This document shows positions 1 through 15,000 of a stretch of DNA of 64,000 bases, piece by piece. The stretch covers positions 498,001 to 562,000 of the forward strand of contig CAIIXF020000009.1 in NCBI GenBank assembly GCA_903813345.2, read 5' to 3'. The notes beneath the pieces are model-generated. The model saw nothing but the letters and a program-made list of their open reading frames with translations. It did no database searches and was not told the DNA's origin. Within the stretch, counting starts at the first letter, position 1. Each line of letters begins with the position of its first letter. The position numbers and the translations under genes are program-made. Origin of the DNA: Owenia fusiformis (Eukaryota; Annelida; Polychaeta; Sabellida; Oweniidae).

Positions 1-1560
1 TGGCCTTAGTTAATGAAGAAATTTAAAATTCGATTAAAAAGAAAATAATTCTGTGGATAGGTAGTCCTACAAAGCTTATAGAAATGTCAAAATCATGATT
101 TAGTCTTTAAGATTAGATATTAGATACGTTAAACCGCACTTGTTACATTTTCTCTTTTTATGCAATCTAAATCCTTTTACAGTAATACAAAAGAACCAAT
201 CTCAGCTTTGCATTTCTAATAGAAGGAACCTAACAATAATTATGAAAATAATTCTGTGTAAAGGTGAGATTCCATAGATTATATAAATGTCAAAACTTTC
301 GTTTATTTATTCAAAATAAAATATTGACACACTCTGCACACCGTTTCCAGTTTTGCTCATTTCATTTACCTTAAAAACACATATGCAATTGAACGCAATT
401 GCTTTAAATACACCCTTGAAACGTGTGTCTGGTCCAAAATTGCGCATCTCATGGAAGAAACCAAGCAAAAATTATAAAAATAATTCTTTGGAAAGGTGAT
501 ATTCTGCAGATTATATAAATTAAATGTCAAAACTTTAATCTATTTCTTCAAAATTTAGTACACACACACTTGTACGCACACAATACCATTTCCATTTCTT
601 ATTTCATTTAGCTTAAAATGCAATGATCTTAAACTCATTGCTAAATACTTCTTTGATACCCGTGCCAGGTCTAAAATCGCATTTTATCATGGAAGGAATC
701 TCTATATAATGATGATGTTCCATAGATTCTATAAAAGTCAAAACTGTAATTAATTTATTCAATTGAATATTCACACACTTCGACGCACACATAACCTTTT
801 CCGCTATATTTTTATTTTATTCATTGCTAAATACGGTGTTAGTTCTTAATCGCATTTTCTCGTCGGAGGAACCAAACGATAACTATAAAAATAATTCAGT
901 GTTAACGTGAAGGTGATGTTCATCAGATTTCTCGATCTCAAAACTTCAATTAATATATTCAAAGTTGAATATTCCCACACTTTTACGTACACATCCTTTC
1001 CGCTTAAAATTGCTCATTATATTTGCCTTACAAATCAGCGAGACGGAACTCAATGCTAAATACACCTTTGATACGTGTTAGGTCTAAAATCGCATTTTCT
1101 CATGGAAGGGACCAAACAATGATTGTAAAAATAATTCTGTGCAAAGGAGATGTTCTTCAGATTATATAAATGTCAAAACCTTAATTCTTTTGTTGAAATT
1201 TAAATATTCGCACGCTTTTACGCACACATAATCCTTTCCGATTCGCTCATTTCCTTTAATCTTAAAAATCAGTGAATCGGTACCCGTTCCTAAAAAAATA
1301 TTTGATACGTGTCGGGTCTAAAAATGTATTTTCTCATGGAAGGAACCAAACAAACATTCAAAAATAATTCTGTGTTAAGGCAATGATCCAAAATTACAAA
1401 AATGTCAAAACTTTAATTTATCTATTAAAAATCAAATATCCTGGCGCTTTTACGCACACATAACCTTTCCACGTGTCGCTCATTTCATTTCTCTTAATAA
1501 TCAGTGAATCGGCTTAAACGTCTTTGATACGTGTCAGGTCTAAAATTATACCTAACCGTT
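1..1560. repeat. Degenerate ~230-bp tandem repeat array
   Basis: A unit containing AAAATAATTCTGTG, then a 'tgttc..agattatataaatgtcaaaac' block, a 'cacacttttacgcacacat' block and 'ggtctaaaatcgcattttctcatgg' recurs at about 45, 246, 476, 700, 888, 1127 and 1361. Spacing is about 190-240 bp. Copies are clearly diverged with indels. The array is cut by the left edge of the window. No coding potential is seen. It lies upstream of the PKS start. Confidence 0.8.
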
Positions 1561-2873
1561 TTCGCAGAAAATGTAACAAATTAAGGCATTTCATCGGAAC
1601 AGGCTGATATTTGGTACTTACAAAATATTGAATATCCTTTAACTTTTGAGCAATTTAGATATTTAAAAAATTGATATTTATTTCGCACGAATACAGGGTA
1701 CAAAATGAGTGAAAGTCTTTCGTTTTCTATTGCATTTTACATCCATTTATGTGCATTTTTCTAAAAAGAAAATCAGATGATTAGAAAGACGAGAACAGTC
1801 TTAACTTTAATTTTCAAATTTATAAATGTTTACTGTTTCAATGGACCCCATATAAATGGTAGCCAACGGACCAAAACAATTAGTCTGTTGACGTCTTATA
1901 TCGTTACACCACTTTGGTTTGGTAAACAACATTTGTTTTTTTTCAAAGTGTCGTTGTTATGAATTGTTTTACGTCGTATTGTACTTCCCCGTTCACATTT
2001 TAAAAAACTATTATAAGGAAAAATGTTTCGTTTTTCATACAATATATTTTATTAGTTGTAAGGCGTTTGAATGTAAATACCTCTTATATACAAACGTTTC
2101 AATACATCTATAGCATTCAATTGATATATATTCTACATATTTGTCATTGTTTTATGGTTTATAAAATAATAATGAAATAAATAATTATAAAATATTGTAT
2201 TTCCTAAGATATACCCTGTATCAAAAACCTCCCATTTAATAACCTCTAATGTACGAACCTGTTTCATAAGTCAAAATTGTTCAAAATCGATACCCGTCTG
2301 GCGTCTTCAGTATCAGCACATAAGAACGTGCTTTAAACAAAAATCCCTTATTTCGACAAATGTGTTTACGTAACAAATTCTATTTACGTTTGCTCCTTAT
2401 ACTCTGCGTGTTTCTTCCACAGATATTCCCCTCAGGTTATACCGCTGCTTCTCGAAGATATAATTTCAAAATGGTTTCTCGGAATCAAACGTCAATTCAG
2501 ACGACGAAATCCAAATATGGTGCTGAGGGGTGTTGTCTTACTATTATCTCATTCGATGACGCTATTGCTATCAAGTTATTTTTCATATTTATTTTGACGA
2601 TTCGTTGTCATTTCTGATCCCTTGAACGAGGTTTGAATACGTTTCAATATTAAAAATAATACAGCCTTTGCGCAATAATATGACATTTGCAACTTGATTG
2701 GCTGCCATAAAATGACGAATATGGCATTTTTAACATAATATGAGGTATTACAAAAAGTGCTGCTTATTTGACATATCAATTCAAACGTTTTAGTTGTCTT
2801 GAAATTAAAACGTTGAGTACGATTTTACCATTTACTTACTTCTCAACGCTAATGATAGTGCGGGGATATTGTC
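1561..2873. other. PKS upstream region, no gene recognised
   Basis: AT-rich sequence with only short open frames that resemble no family. It should contain the PKS promoter, but I cannot point to a convincing TATA box or initiator. The only useful signal is the context of the PKS ATG at 2874, with G at -3 and G at +4. An untranslated upstream exon is possible. Confidence 0.4.
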
Positions 2874-3082
2874 ATGGATTTGACAAAGGCTGTTGCCATT
2901 GTCGGTATATCCTGCAATTTTCCCGGAGGCGAAGGCATTGAGACATTTTGGGAGACATTGGTGAAATCAAAAAATCATCTCAAAATTATTCCTAATGAGC
3001 GTTTCAATATTGATGCTTTCTACGATTCCAACAGAGATGCAAAAGGAAAAACATATACAAAACATGCTGCCTTTTTGGATAG
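2874..3082 (+). CDS. PKS exon 1 (KS N-terminus)
   Basis: Starts [19 protein letters not shown], the usual beginning of a KS domain, and continues through the conserved 'FWE.L' and 'ERF..D.FYD' blocks. It ends GATAG before GTAAGG, a strong donor, in phase 2. The ATG has a good context and no better upstream Met is seen. Intron 1 is about 10 kb. Confidence 0.85.
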
Positions 3083-6000
3083 GTAAGGGCTATACTAATC
3101 ATATATTTTCTGATATAATTCATTTAGGGTATGTTGATGATTAAATAAATATCTTTCTTTCAATTTTATCTAGATATTTTAATATTATTAAGAGTAATGC
3201 ATACGAGGGTGATTTTTAATGTCTATGCTAAAATATAGCTTCAAAAATAAAATCAAACTATTTCGATCAATATTTATTTATTTATTTATTTAGCCTCCAA
3301 TACTGAAGAATAGTTTGACAATTAAAACAATCTCTCACTATACCTTATGCTAATTAAACAATTACAATATCATGAATTATACATGTATACATGGGCAAAA
3401 TTTAGACCCAAAATAACAATGGATACATTGCAAAATCAGCCAAAAATTCTTCTTTGGTACATAATTGAGACATTCTTACATGAAATAATCAAAACATTAT
3501 CCCAATTTTTCATTGGAAACTCCATGCCTAAAATAATGTTTTATAAAACCTCACTTGAAAGTTTCTTAAATGTAGAATTTTCCTTAATCAAATTTTCAAT
3601 CATAATCTTTCTGATATCAACATAATTATCACAACCCATAATGAAATGATAAAGGTCCTCTAATGAGTTGTTTTTACAATTCTTACACTCCCTATTTTCT
3701 CTAGGTAAAGAATGGTTGTTTATTTCTAAATTATGTATACCACATAGTAACTTAATCATCATATTACATTTTTGCTTAAGTTCAGGATGTTTGAGTCCCA
3801 AGTAATACCATATAGAAGGAATGTCAACATGCAACTGTACAGTTCTAAAATCTTGAAGTTGAATACTCATTGATAAAGATTGACTCCAACTATTAAATTC
3901 AAAATCTCTAACATTGTTCTTACATATTTTTTTCCATAGAAACTTTGACACATTTATACAACCATTGTACATGAAGTTGACAACATTGTCCAACAATTCA
4001 TATTTGTTTAGAATAGTAATATACTCTTTACACTCTTAAAAATGAATTACTCGAGTATTTCCCAAGTATAAAAATTACTTAAAGTTAAATACTTAGTTTT
4101 ACTTCATTTTACTTAGGTTTAACTATATTGTCATCTTGAGTTTTTTAATTGCTTAATTATGTAAATGAGTATTACAATTACTACAGTAAGTATTTCAATT
4201 TCTCTCCTTGCATTAGTAAATTCACCATAAATGAATTACTTAAAAATTAATTAAAAATTATTCAGTAGTTCAAGATTATTTAAGTAATTTTTGACTTAAA
4301 ACGAGTAGTACAATTTCTCAATATAAGGAATCCAAGTAATAATTTTTAAGAGTGTAGTAATACCACCTGCTTGATGATTCACTAAACATTCAAACACTCT
4401 AAATATAAAAATGTTTCTATGAATATTGCAGGCACCCAAGGACAATATGTTGAAACAGAACATTAGCTTACATAGCTCAATATTATATAATATTCCTTTC
4501 CACCCCAATAATGCCAAACATGCATCATTTGGTGTATTCTGAGGTAAATTCTGAATCGATTTACACATGTGTTTATGAGTTTTTTCATAGAGATCAACCT
4601 CCTGCTTATTAAAAGATCGAACTTCTGCTCCATATAGCATTTTAGGTATCATTACAGATTGGTAAACCTTAGAAAGTATTAAGGGGTTTAAACCATCATT
4701 CCTCATTCTGGCTCCTACACATGCATAAAAATTACATCTTGCATCACTTATTGTAGCATTAACATTCCTCAACTTATCAGAATTATTATTTGCATAGACA
4801 TTAACACCAAGATGCTTATATGAATTCTCCTCATTAATTACAAGGTTTTCAATTGTTATTTTGGTACATTCAGAGTGTTGTCTCTTCATTTTCTGACTTT
4901 TTGTCTCTCCAAAAACCATAATTGCACTCTTGGAAGCATTAAATTGAAATCGCCACTTATTGGCATACAAAATATATTCAGATGAATATAGGAACATAAG
5001 AAATACGATGCACGTCGGATACTGTTTATCACGGCGTAAAATTTATCTTGCTAAAACTCAATTTCGCGTCATAAATGCAAATACACTCAGCGTTTTCAAT
5101 AGGGACTATGAAAAGTGAGTCCCGGGGACCCAGTGTTATAAAAATTTGGGGTCCCTCCCAAAAAAAGTGGGTCCCAATTGAAAAAAGAGAAACACTTAAT
5201 AAACATGCACATGTATTCTTTATGTTGCTTTATCATGTTTTTATTGCATGTATTTAGACCCTGGGGTCAGATTGTACAAGTGTAAATGATGAATAAGTAA
5301 CGTTTATACACAAGGCGTTACAGAATGTCACATCCAAGGCCATTTGAAAGCATTTGCACCCATTTGGGCTGATGAAAATGTTCCTCTTTCCAGCCCTGAT
5401 GCATAAACTGCACCGCATTCCTTGGCCTGCAACATACTGCAGCCAGGGGTATGTGTTTTCCCATTCTGGGAGGTACCTCTTAACTTTAGGAGGGCGTGGC
5501 ATGATAATACCCTTTACCTCGTGACTTTATGATTCAATTAATAATACTCAGATTCTATCCTAAAATTAAAAATTATTTGCAAAAACATTAATTATATAGA
5601 CCCAATTGACCCAATTCATGCAAGCGAAGCGAACTCTAAAGACATGAAAGAGGGGCCTGAGCCTCCCCACAGAAATTTTCTATATTTATACCTTCAAAAT
5701 TGAGCAATCTAAGCATTTCCAGGAAGTCTTTAAACAGCTTGCCTTGATGCATTTCTAAATTTCAATTTTAATATTTTGTATTTTCACATTTTGTATATCC
5801 TAAATAATCATCATATTTCATCATTCTAAACCCCAGTCAATGCAATTCAATGTAATCACAGCTGTATATCTGAATATAGATGGCACGTGTGTAGACTGAT
5901 TTCTCTAAGCAAAAAACTAACTATAAAATCCAAAAGATGGCAGTGTTTATATCACTTCTCACATTGAAATCTTTTTGCAAAGCCGGCCACATTTTGACCA

Positions 6001-9000
6001 AAATGTACCGGTTTTATCATATTGTTTCAGCAAAATAAGTATTATTAAGGTAAGTTATACTATATTTTTTAAGTTTAAGTTGTATAAGCTTGATTTATTG
6101 GGTTAAACTTGGAGAAAATGCCGTTTGACCTAAAATAATTTACTTTCTATTTTTTTCATTCGACAATTTTATTTCTGATATGTTTTCGCCAATTAGGGAC
6201 GTTTTTCATATAAAATAACATTTGTTTGCAACCTATGGTGAGTAATGCGTCCCAAGAACGCACCAACAATTTTTTTCTGCGTCCATGACTATTTATTTAC
6301 GTCCTCATAATGGGAGGACGGCGTTGTTAAAAACCCAGACACTAAAATCGATTAGTAAACAAAACTCCTTGAAATCAATGGAACGTGTAACTGAATATTC
6401 AACAATTTCAAGTTCAACTTGTTTTTAACATTAATATTTCAAGAAGTACTACAAATAACAATACCAATTAGTGATGTAGTAAGATAATAGATAAATGCTG
6501 ACTTATTATTGTTTCATTATAATTTCGGTCCTTGATTTTCGCTAGCAACCACAATAGCAACGGAATATAAATTGAATTGGTGAAATTGAAAAATCGGGGG
6601 AAGGGGAAAATAAAAAAATACATCTTAAATTGGGAGAGGTTTATGATTATAATTCTGGTACCACAGTTTACATAAGCATTACGGAACATGCACAAAAATT
6701 AACTAAAATCGATTTTCATGAAATAAAGCATGTTGGAAAGAGAATTCGATCTATTAAATGAGTACTATCTACCAAACACATAATGATTAATTTGCATTTT
6801 CTACAGTATTCGAAAGAATGTGACTATCAATATTTTACGAATTTCATTTTTATTGGCTTAAACTTCCGACTATCATAACTTTGACCCTCTACCCTTAATC
6901 ACCTTGATTTTTACGCCAAAAGGTGCCATTTATCTGTGGCCAAAGCTAGAAAATAACAGAGACACAAAAAACTTGCAAAGATTACTATTGAAAAAATGGA
7001 ACATAATGGTGTCCAAAAACATATCTTAAGTGTGCTCGAGAGCACAAACTTTGCAATTCATTAACAATGAGGAAATATGACTAAAGAACATAGGGAAATG
7101 AATAAGCTTCTTTATTCTAGCTTTTCGACGCAACGCATTGGCTTTCCTGGAAATCTTTTTTCACTTGTCTATATTTCCGGCATATCTCATTTTCACTATT
7201 CCTTGGTTTTCCTGCATCTTTCCAAAATAAGAAATGTTCGAAGCAGCTCAAATGCGTAATTATATGCATGGTAATATAAACAACAACTAAATATGAGAAA
7301 CTTATGTGGTATATGTCAGGGTGTGTGTCTGATCATATAAGTTTAAAATTATCCGTCAATTTTTAAGAAAGTGACGACGAAATTAAAGAAAATAGAAGAC
7401 ACATTTGATGAAAGGGCGGTGGCTGTGTGAAATACTCCTGCACTAACGAGGCGTATATACACGTCGCACGAAATAGGGGACATTTAGAGTAACATTATGG
7501 CGTCAAAATACAAAAACAATACAATGGGCAGTATAGGGCGCAATCAGAATTATAACGTCAAAAACGACAAGCGTTACATTTTGTCAAGATTAGTCAACCT
7601 AAAAATAAGATGCTTTATTCTTATTCAATCCTGGTGAAATTCACAGAGCAAGAAGATCTCGAGGACAGTATTTCTAAAATGTTTTTGATTTTTGAAAAAC
7701 GGTCAGGAAATCCACTGGGGGCGTTAGTAAAAATTGATATGTATGGGATTCGTGGTAAAAAATCGATGTGTTACATTTTTTCAAGTCTCTAAAAGCAACT
7801 CTTATTCTCTTATTATTTGAAAAATAAAGAAATCGGTTATTGTTTTGTAAATTTTGCCATGACAATATTGTGCAGTTAAATTTTTTTTGAAATTAGACCT
7901 AAATTAGAAGGTTAAATAAAGGTAAACTCATTGCTTGTCTCCTTCGCCTTCAAAACCTTACACAATTTTGAAAATCTTAAAAGCGTTCATATAAGACGAT
8001 TTGAACTGTAGCCGCTAGGCAATTGTGACGTCATGAAAGCACATGTTTCAATGAATAAAATGTGAAATTTTAGTAAAATTCTGATCAGTATTTCAAAAGT
8101 TATTCCGATTTCAACGAACCGTGTAAGCGTGAAATGTTACGCCTTACAGCGTATCTGACGATGTCGGAGTACATTTAACTTAAAAAATATGGTAGATCCC
8201 ATCATACTTTTCAAGGAAAAATAATTTCAGTGAAATGCTAATAAAAAATACTTTAAAATGATATATAATACACATAGTTAGCTTTTTAAATAAGGCAGAT
8301 ATTAACGCTTAAAGCTGAGATTAGCCCGTATTTCCCGAATTGTCCCCAGGTCCGTGCACGTCATAATAACCTTTTTATTTTTTCGTTTAGCCACTCAGTA
8401 AAATTACGATTTCTCTGCAACCTGATGTCCAATCAAGATCATTCAAGTATCTGACAAGTTTGAGCGTCCGGAACGTCTACCCAAAGTTTGCATGCAAAAT
8501 TGACGTAATTCATGACTGAAATCGGGAGGACAAACAAACAAACAAAATTGCTTATGAAAACCCTTACAAAAGTGTTCCAGAGACCCTAATCTACTTGGCT
8601 AGGGTTTTATTTGAAGATACACTGCCTTATTAAGCAGGTAGAGGGGCATACAAAACACGGAAGCAAATGCTATGTTGACAATTTTCAGTTTGAACATGCT
8701 ATTTGCCCGTGCTGAGGCAAGAGCCATATCTCACTTGGGTTTAGTAGTAAGTGATAACGGCAATGGACTGAGGTTTAAACGTTAGTTTACTCGTAGAAAA
8801 CCTGATGGGTTAATATTTATTGATGAAAATGAGTTGATTCCTCGAGCAAAAGTTTAACCCTAAGGTGTTAGTTTATAACAAAATTGCGTTAGAGAGGGTT
8901 TCAAACGACATATAGGCAATTTTACAACAACACCATGAACACTGTGCACTGATTTTCGGCAACATGATTTCCTAAATACGACAGAAATACGAGCGACTTC

Positions 9001-12000
9001 TTGATTTAGAATTGTGAACAATTTACAGCATTAAAAAAACTCCGAACAACTATTTTATTAATATCTATGGAGAACGAGAATCAAATTGACCCATCTTCAC
9101 TTTTTGATATGTTTGGATGTTTTCAAAGAGGTCCAGGTACTCAGACCTTCACAATTTAAAGATCTTAATCATTTAAAAATGTTCGGATTTTTTCTACTTT
9201 TGCCGTTCGGTAAATTACAACCGCGTTAAAAGTAAGCTTGGTAATTTACTTATACAATGTAACTTGACCTAGAAAACACTCTTCTTTTTTATAATATAAA
9301 TAATAAATTATGTAGTTCACATATTTATAATCAAGTTTTACATCTTTTTTTATCTTGTGTTATATTTTCATATCCCTTTTTATCATTACAACACTGCAAA
9401 CATCTCCTTCACACGAGCCTTCATTTTTTAAAATGTTCTCTTGTTACATGTCACGTAGGCCAGTGTTTTATATGAGGATTACATGTACTTTACTTGTTAA
9501 CATGAACGTAAATCATTACATGAAATCTTCAGTCTTCCGGGTTTTATCTGGGTTTGTATTGTCTTATTGGGGCTTTTCGACTTTAAAACAAACCTTACCT
9601 AATTGGATTTGTGCCTCGGGAACATTTTTGTAAATAGTTATTATAAATAATTCTGAAAGAATATCACATATTTTTGTCTTCCCGATTTCAGTCATAAATT
9701 ACGTCAATTTCGCGTGCAAACATCACTGTTGATCCACTCGATTACGCTGGTTACCAAACGGTTCGTTTTGGTAACAAAGTGTCGGAACATCGAAGGAACG
9801 ATTTTTCTTTTTTCCTTATTTCACGCGTTGTAGGCAGAATCCCCACGACGTTTTTTCACACAAACGTGTATCAGTATCATATGTTTCAGAAAATGTTCAT
9901 GTTTGCGAGAAATAGCTCAGAAGACAACAGACTCGTCGATTTTATTCCTCACTTAAGTTACATAAGCATTAACTGTTTTTCGAAAAACCGTTTATGTAAC
10001 TTAAGTGAAGAATTAAATCGACGATTCTGTTGTCTTCTGAACTATTTGTAAGCACATAGGTACATTTTCTCAAACATGTGATACTGATACACGTTTGTGT
10101 TAAAAAATGTCGTGAGAATTCTGCCTACAACGTGTGAAATAAGGAAAAGAGAAAAATCGTACCTTCGATGTTCCGACATTTTGTTACCAAAACGTAACCA
10201 GCGTAATCGAGTGGATCACCAGTGAACATTGGGTAGACGTTGTCGTTAACGGATGCCCAAACGTGTCAGGGACACATATATACTCGAATAATGTTGATTG
10301 GACATCAGGGTGCAGAGAAATCGTAATTTTACTGAGTGGCTTCACGAAAAAATATACGATGGAAAGGGGGATTTATATGTCTTTACGATGGAGCAAATTC
10401 ACAAGAATTCGTGTATTTAAAAAAAGAAAAAACTCAGTACCCCAGTAAGAAACTGGATATTATATCTCTGGAGAATGAAAAATGGGAAAATTCGGAGTCA
10501 TAAGAATAAATTCAAGTAGCATGTCTTCTCATGTCTTATAAACACGTTATCCCCCCCCCCTCCATCCGTCCCCCCCCCCCCTCTATCCGATATTAAATTA
10601 TTTCGATTATTTTTGTATAACGCTTAGAAACTAATTTCAAAAAGTGACTCTAAAGACACCAAATACTAATAACAAAGTTTAAAGGCTAGACTTTAACATT
10701 TTTACATCGTCCTGTTTAATTCTATAAGCCCCCCCCCCCCCTATCACACAAAACTAGTTCTCGACCGTTCTTTCCAGTCCGGGCTAAATCTGGCTGTGGT
10801 CGGGAAATATGTCTAAAATAATTAGCTAGGCCTACTTTGTTCATAAACAGTCTTCAATACGTCCATCTCATTCGCAGTTCGTTCAGATCGCATCATGTAG
10901 GTGTGCAGACGTATTGAAATTGATATCCGATTGTACAACGTTGTATAACACGTTGGTAGGGTTGAAGTACGGCAATTACGTCCCTGGTCTAGTAGGTCAT
11001 CTCGTTTGAAGTACGTTGTCACATGATCTGATTACAGAACGGTATGGTCGCCATCGAATATTTTGAATCATTTCAAAATTTTAAAATCACCTTCCTGTCT
11101 GAGAAGTTGAGAACGTTCGTGAAGTTCGTAAATAGACCTTAGAAAGTTGCAGCTACGTTCATTGCGTTCGCACACCGATTAAAACCAGTTTTGAAAAACA
11201 CAATGGCAACTTGTTTGGTGTGATAGCTATATTTTGAAAACTCGTTCATAGGCAGTCTTTAATACGTTCTTAATCAGTTTAAACCCGTTTGCAATTAGTT
11301 CTACCTCGTTCTCAATACGTCCTCCGTCCCAAACCCCTGTACTTATTTAACATATTCGTAGACTTGGACAATGGACACACATTTAGCTTTATTGAAAAAA
11401 AAAATTTGACATTTTTTTATCAATAATAAATAATCTTAATTTCTTTTGGTTTGACAGTGGTAAGGAAAGCTAATATCCACGCCCCTAGTTTCAAATGGGC
11501 CTTGTAAGTATTTCAAATCAACATTTAATATATTTTACTAAAACTATACGAGTTTATCAAATGTATTCTTTAAACAGCATCAAAAATGTTACTAGTAATC
11601 GGGGCATTTTAAATGGGTTTGCATCATCAGAAAAGTATCATTTTTTATTAATTCTAATTAGCCAATTGAACAGGAAGTTAAGTAGTTTTTTCAGCAACAA
11701 TGCTATACAGAGATATGTATCATAATGTTTTACCTTATTCATGAGAATATTGCCATTAGTTCAACTCGTTGTAAAATCGTCCCTTGTAGGATTGAAGTAC
11801 GACGGTTCCGTTCATAGTACGTCCAGCTCGTCGTTAGTACGTTGACCTGATTACAGAACGGTATGGTCGCCATCGAATTTTGAATCGATTCAAAGTTCTA
11901 AAATCACATTCCCGTCTGAGAACGATCATAAAGTTCGTAAATAGACCTTAGAAAGTTGCAGCTACGTTCATTCCGTTCGCACACAGTTTAAAACCAGTTT

Positions 12001-15000
12001 TGAAGAACGCAGTGGCAACTTGTTTGGTGTGATAGCTATATTTTTGCTAACTCGTTCATAAGCAGTGTTAAATACGTTCTTAACCAGTTTAAACCCGTTT
12101 GCAATTAGTTCTACCTCGTTCTCAACACGTCCTCAGACAGTTCAACTCGTTGTTAAAACGTCCCTAGTAGGATTGAAGTACGACGGTTCCGTTCGTAGTA
12201 CGTCCAGCTCGTCGTTAGTACGTTGTCACTCGTTCTAATTGTAGAACGTGACGACCACGAGAAAATTTTGAGCATTGTCTAAGTTCTAGAGGACCTACCC
12301 GTCCGAGTACGTTCGATGACGTTTGTAAATAGATCCCAAACGGTTCTTAGTAGGTCCAGTCCGTCCGTACACAGTTGAATTAGCCCGTTTTCGAGAACGT
12401 AGTGAGAACTAGTTTGGTGTGATAGTAGGGTAACACAACGCAATCTTATGTATAATATATAGCTAGATCTACGAATTAGTCATGAATATTTTAAATAATT
12501 TAGCCTGCTCTGTCCAAATATGATACATCTTTGAATTTTTGAGAATACGAATGTCACTTGTGCCCCATTATTGGAGAATACGGTTGTGAAATGTCTTCCA
12601 TGACATTTCACAAGCGTATCTTCTGGGAAAAGATAAATCCTTCTCTTGCTCACTCTACGGGGATCATATAAACTGAGATTTGGAGATCTTGTTCAGGTTA
12701 GCCATAAAAAGGTTTGGGATTTGTTTTTTTCTACTGTGATATTAATGATTTGGCTCTAAGGCGAGAAATCTGTACTTTCTGATTGATATTCCATTATGAA
12801 CAGTTACATTGCTAAAATAGCTCATGTTTAACAATTTTTTGTTACATTACTATTAAATACAGCATAAACTATATTCAACAAACATAATTTCAAAAAGGAT
12901 AATATAGAAGTTAACCTTTATTTTCCATTTTTAAGCAGCTGTGCCTCTCATGACTTTCCAAAACAGGTCATATTCGTAGCCTAAGAACCGGTCATACTCC
13001 ATATACGTGGAAACTCTAGTAGCCCGTGTTAAGTGTGATAGTATGTTTACGATAAAATACATACTAACTACTCTTTGACATTTTCAGCGTGTTTGACTTC
13101 GACAATCGTCTCTTCAACATGAACGAGATCGAGGCATCTAGGGCCGACCCCCAGCATAGAATAACACTTGAATGTGTCTTCAAGGCTTTCGAGGACGGGG
13201 GGTTTCCTTTGAATGAAATGAGTGGCTCCAACACTGGTGTTTATATAGGTATGGTAACATATTTAGTGTAATACAATTAACATAAGATTATTAAACCTCA
13301 ATGGTCCACCTCAATTCACTTTTTAGTATTGTCCATACAGTGTATATGATATTCAAATGAAAATTCGAAATTAAATAAATCAAAAATTATATTACCTAAT
13401 TAAAAATATATATTTAGCCCCATATTATATAATATTACGTAATATTGTTTTTATTATATAATATTACGTAATATTGTTTTTGTATTTGGCTATATACATG
13501 TATGTTGTTAAATATATGTATAAATGTAATTCATTATTTGTGAAACATTAATACAAGCAAATTAAGCCACCAACCGCATTGTTACATGTTGTTCTTTCTA
13601 ATAGGGTAACGTTATAGTATCATATATGATAGCGTGATATAAAATATTGTAAATGGCAAGTTTTGGAAGATATTAAAACATTTGGTTAATTTATTATCAA
13701 AATAATATTTTGCATACTATTATATATTTTTTAATTTTTTAGCATGTTAAAGCAATTGCAAAAAAACAATACAATACAGTTACATGGTAAACATACATTT
13801 TACAATTTTACAATACAGTATTGGTTAAGCGTTATTCTTTAAGAAATATTATAACAGTGGCAATCCTTTTATTTAAAGGAAAAATCATCAGTATCATTTG
13901 TTTGATTTTGATGCTATGATATTATGAAGATACCATTGCAGTTCAGCAAATTAATTTTTATCTGCTCGTCAAAATACTTGTATGTCATGTAACGTCTTAT
14001 CAAGAATTCAATTACGTACACTGTAACCAGTAGTATATGAAATGTTTCAAACGCAAGCAGATTGAAACAGTCCAAGGACTATTTAAAAGGGAGATTGAAT
14101 ATATAGCCGTTTACTCATTTTACGGACACTCCCTACGAATGTATTACAATCTTAAAATCTCCTTTGTGCCAAAAATGCTACGTTTCATAAAAGGATGATC
14201 TGTGATCTTTCAATAAACCTATGCTTATGCACTTTCAAAATTGAATAATCAACAATTTCAAGATCAACTTGTTTTGTCTTTAGCATTCATAGTTTCAAGA
14301 TCTACAACAGATACCAGTCAGTGATTTAAGAAAATTGATAAATGCTTGACTCGGTATTATTTCGAGATAATTTTGGTCCATAATTTTGCCTAGCCACCAC
14401 CTAGCAGCGGCATAAACATCTTATTAGTGGAATTGAAAAATTATTAAAAAAATTATTACTTAAATTTGGAAAGGGGTGTCGTCATAATTATGTTGCCACA
14501 GTGAACATAAATATTCAGATATATGCGAAAACATTTTAAGGGTATTCATTGAGTAAACGTTTTTCAATAAAATTGTCAAGAGAACGCGATTCGCAAGTAC
14601 TCTAACGATTAACTTTTTTACCTTTAAAAATTCATAACATAGTCAATAGTGACTCGATTTCCATGCAATGAAGCATTTTAGAAAGGAAATACGATACTCA
14701 ATGACAGAGCAATAATCATCGTTTTGGATTTTCTAATGCAGACGTTAGGTTTAAAAATCGCACGCGTGTTATGTACTGTGTTAATATGTTGACGCTTGAT
14801 CACATATTCTATATATTATATAGAAATATTATAAATGTTGATATCTGAATGAACAAGATAGGTCATAAAAAGGGGAAACTATATAAGACAACATAGATGA
14901 ACCATGTGTTAAATGCCATAAAAAGGGGAAACTATAAAAGACAACATAGATGAACCATGTGTTAAATGCCATAAAAAGAGGAAACTATATAAGACAACAT

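Larger units (their letters stand above)
4998..8371. other. PKS intron 1, unannotated portion
   Basis: Apart from the zinc-finger fragment at 5254-5502 and the dispersed repeat at 6385-6810, this part of intron 1 is AT-rich with no gene seen. Short open frames around 6468-6695, 7077-7259 and 7610-7865 match nothing I recognise and have no codon bias or motif support. Confidence 0.5.

Noticed and set aside
1777-2617. Several short open frames upstream of the PKS
   Set aside because: No motif, no splice support, low-complexity AT-rich translations.
9779-10051. 90-residue open frame
   Set aside because: Lies across one arm and the centre of the foldback at 9724-10224; a by-product of the palindrome.
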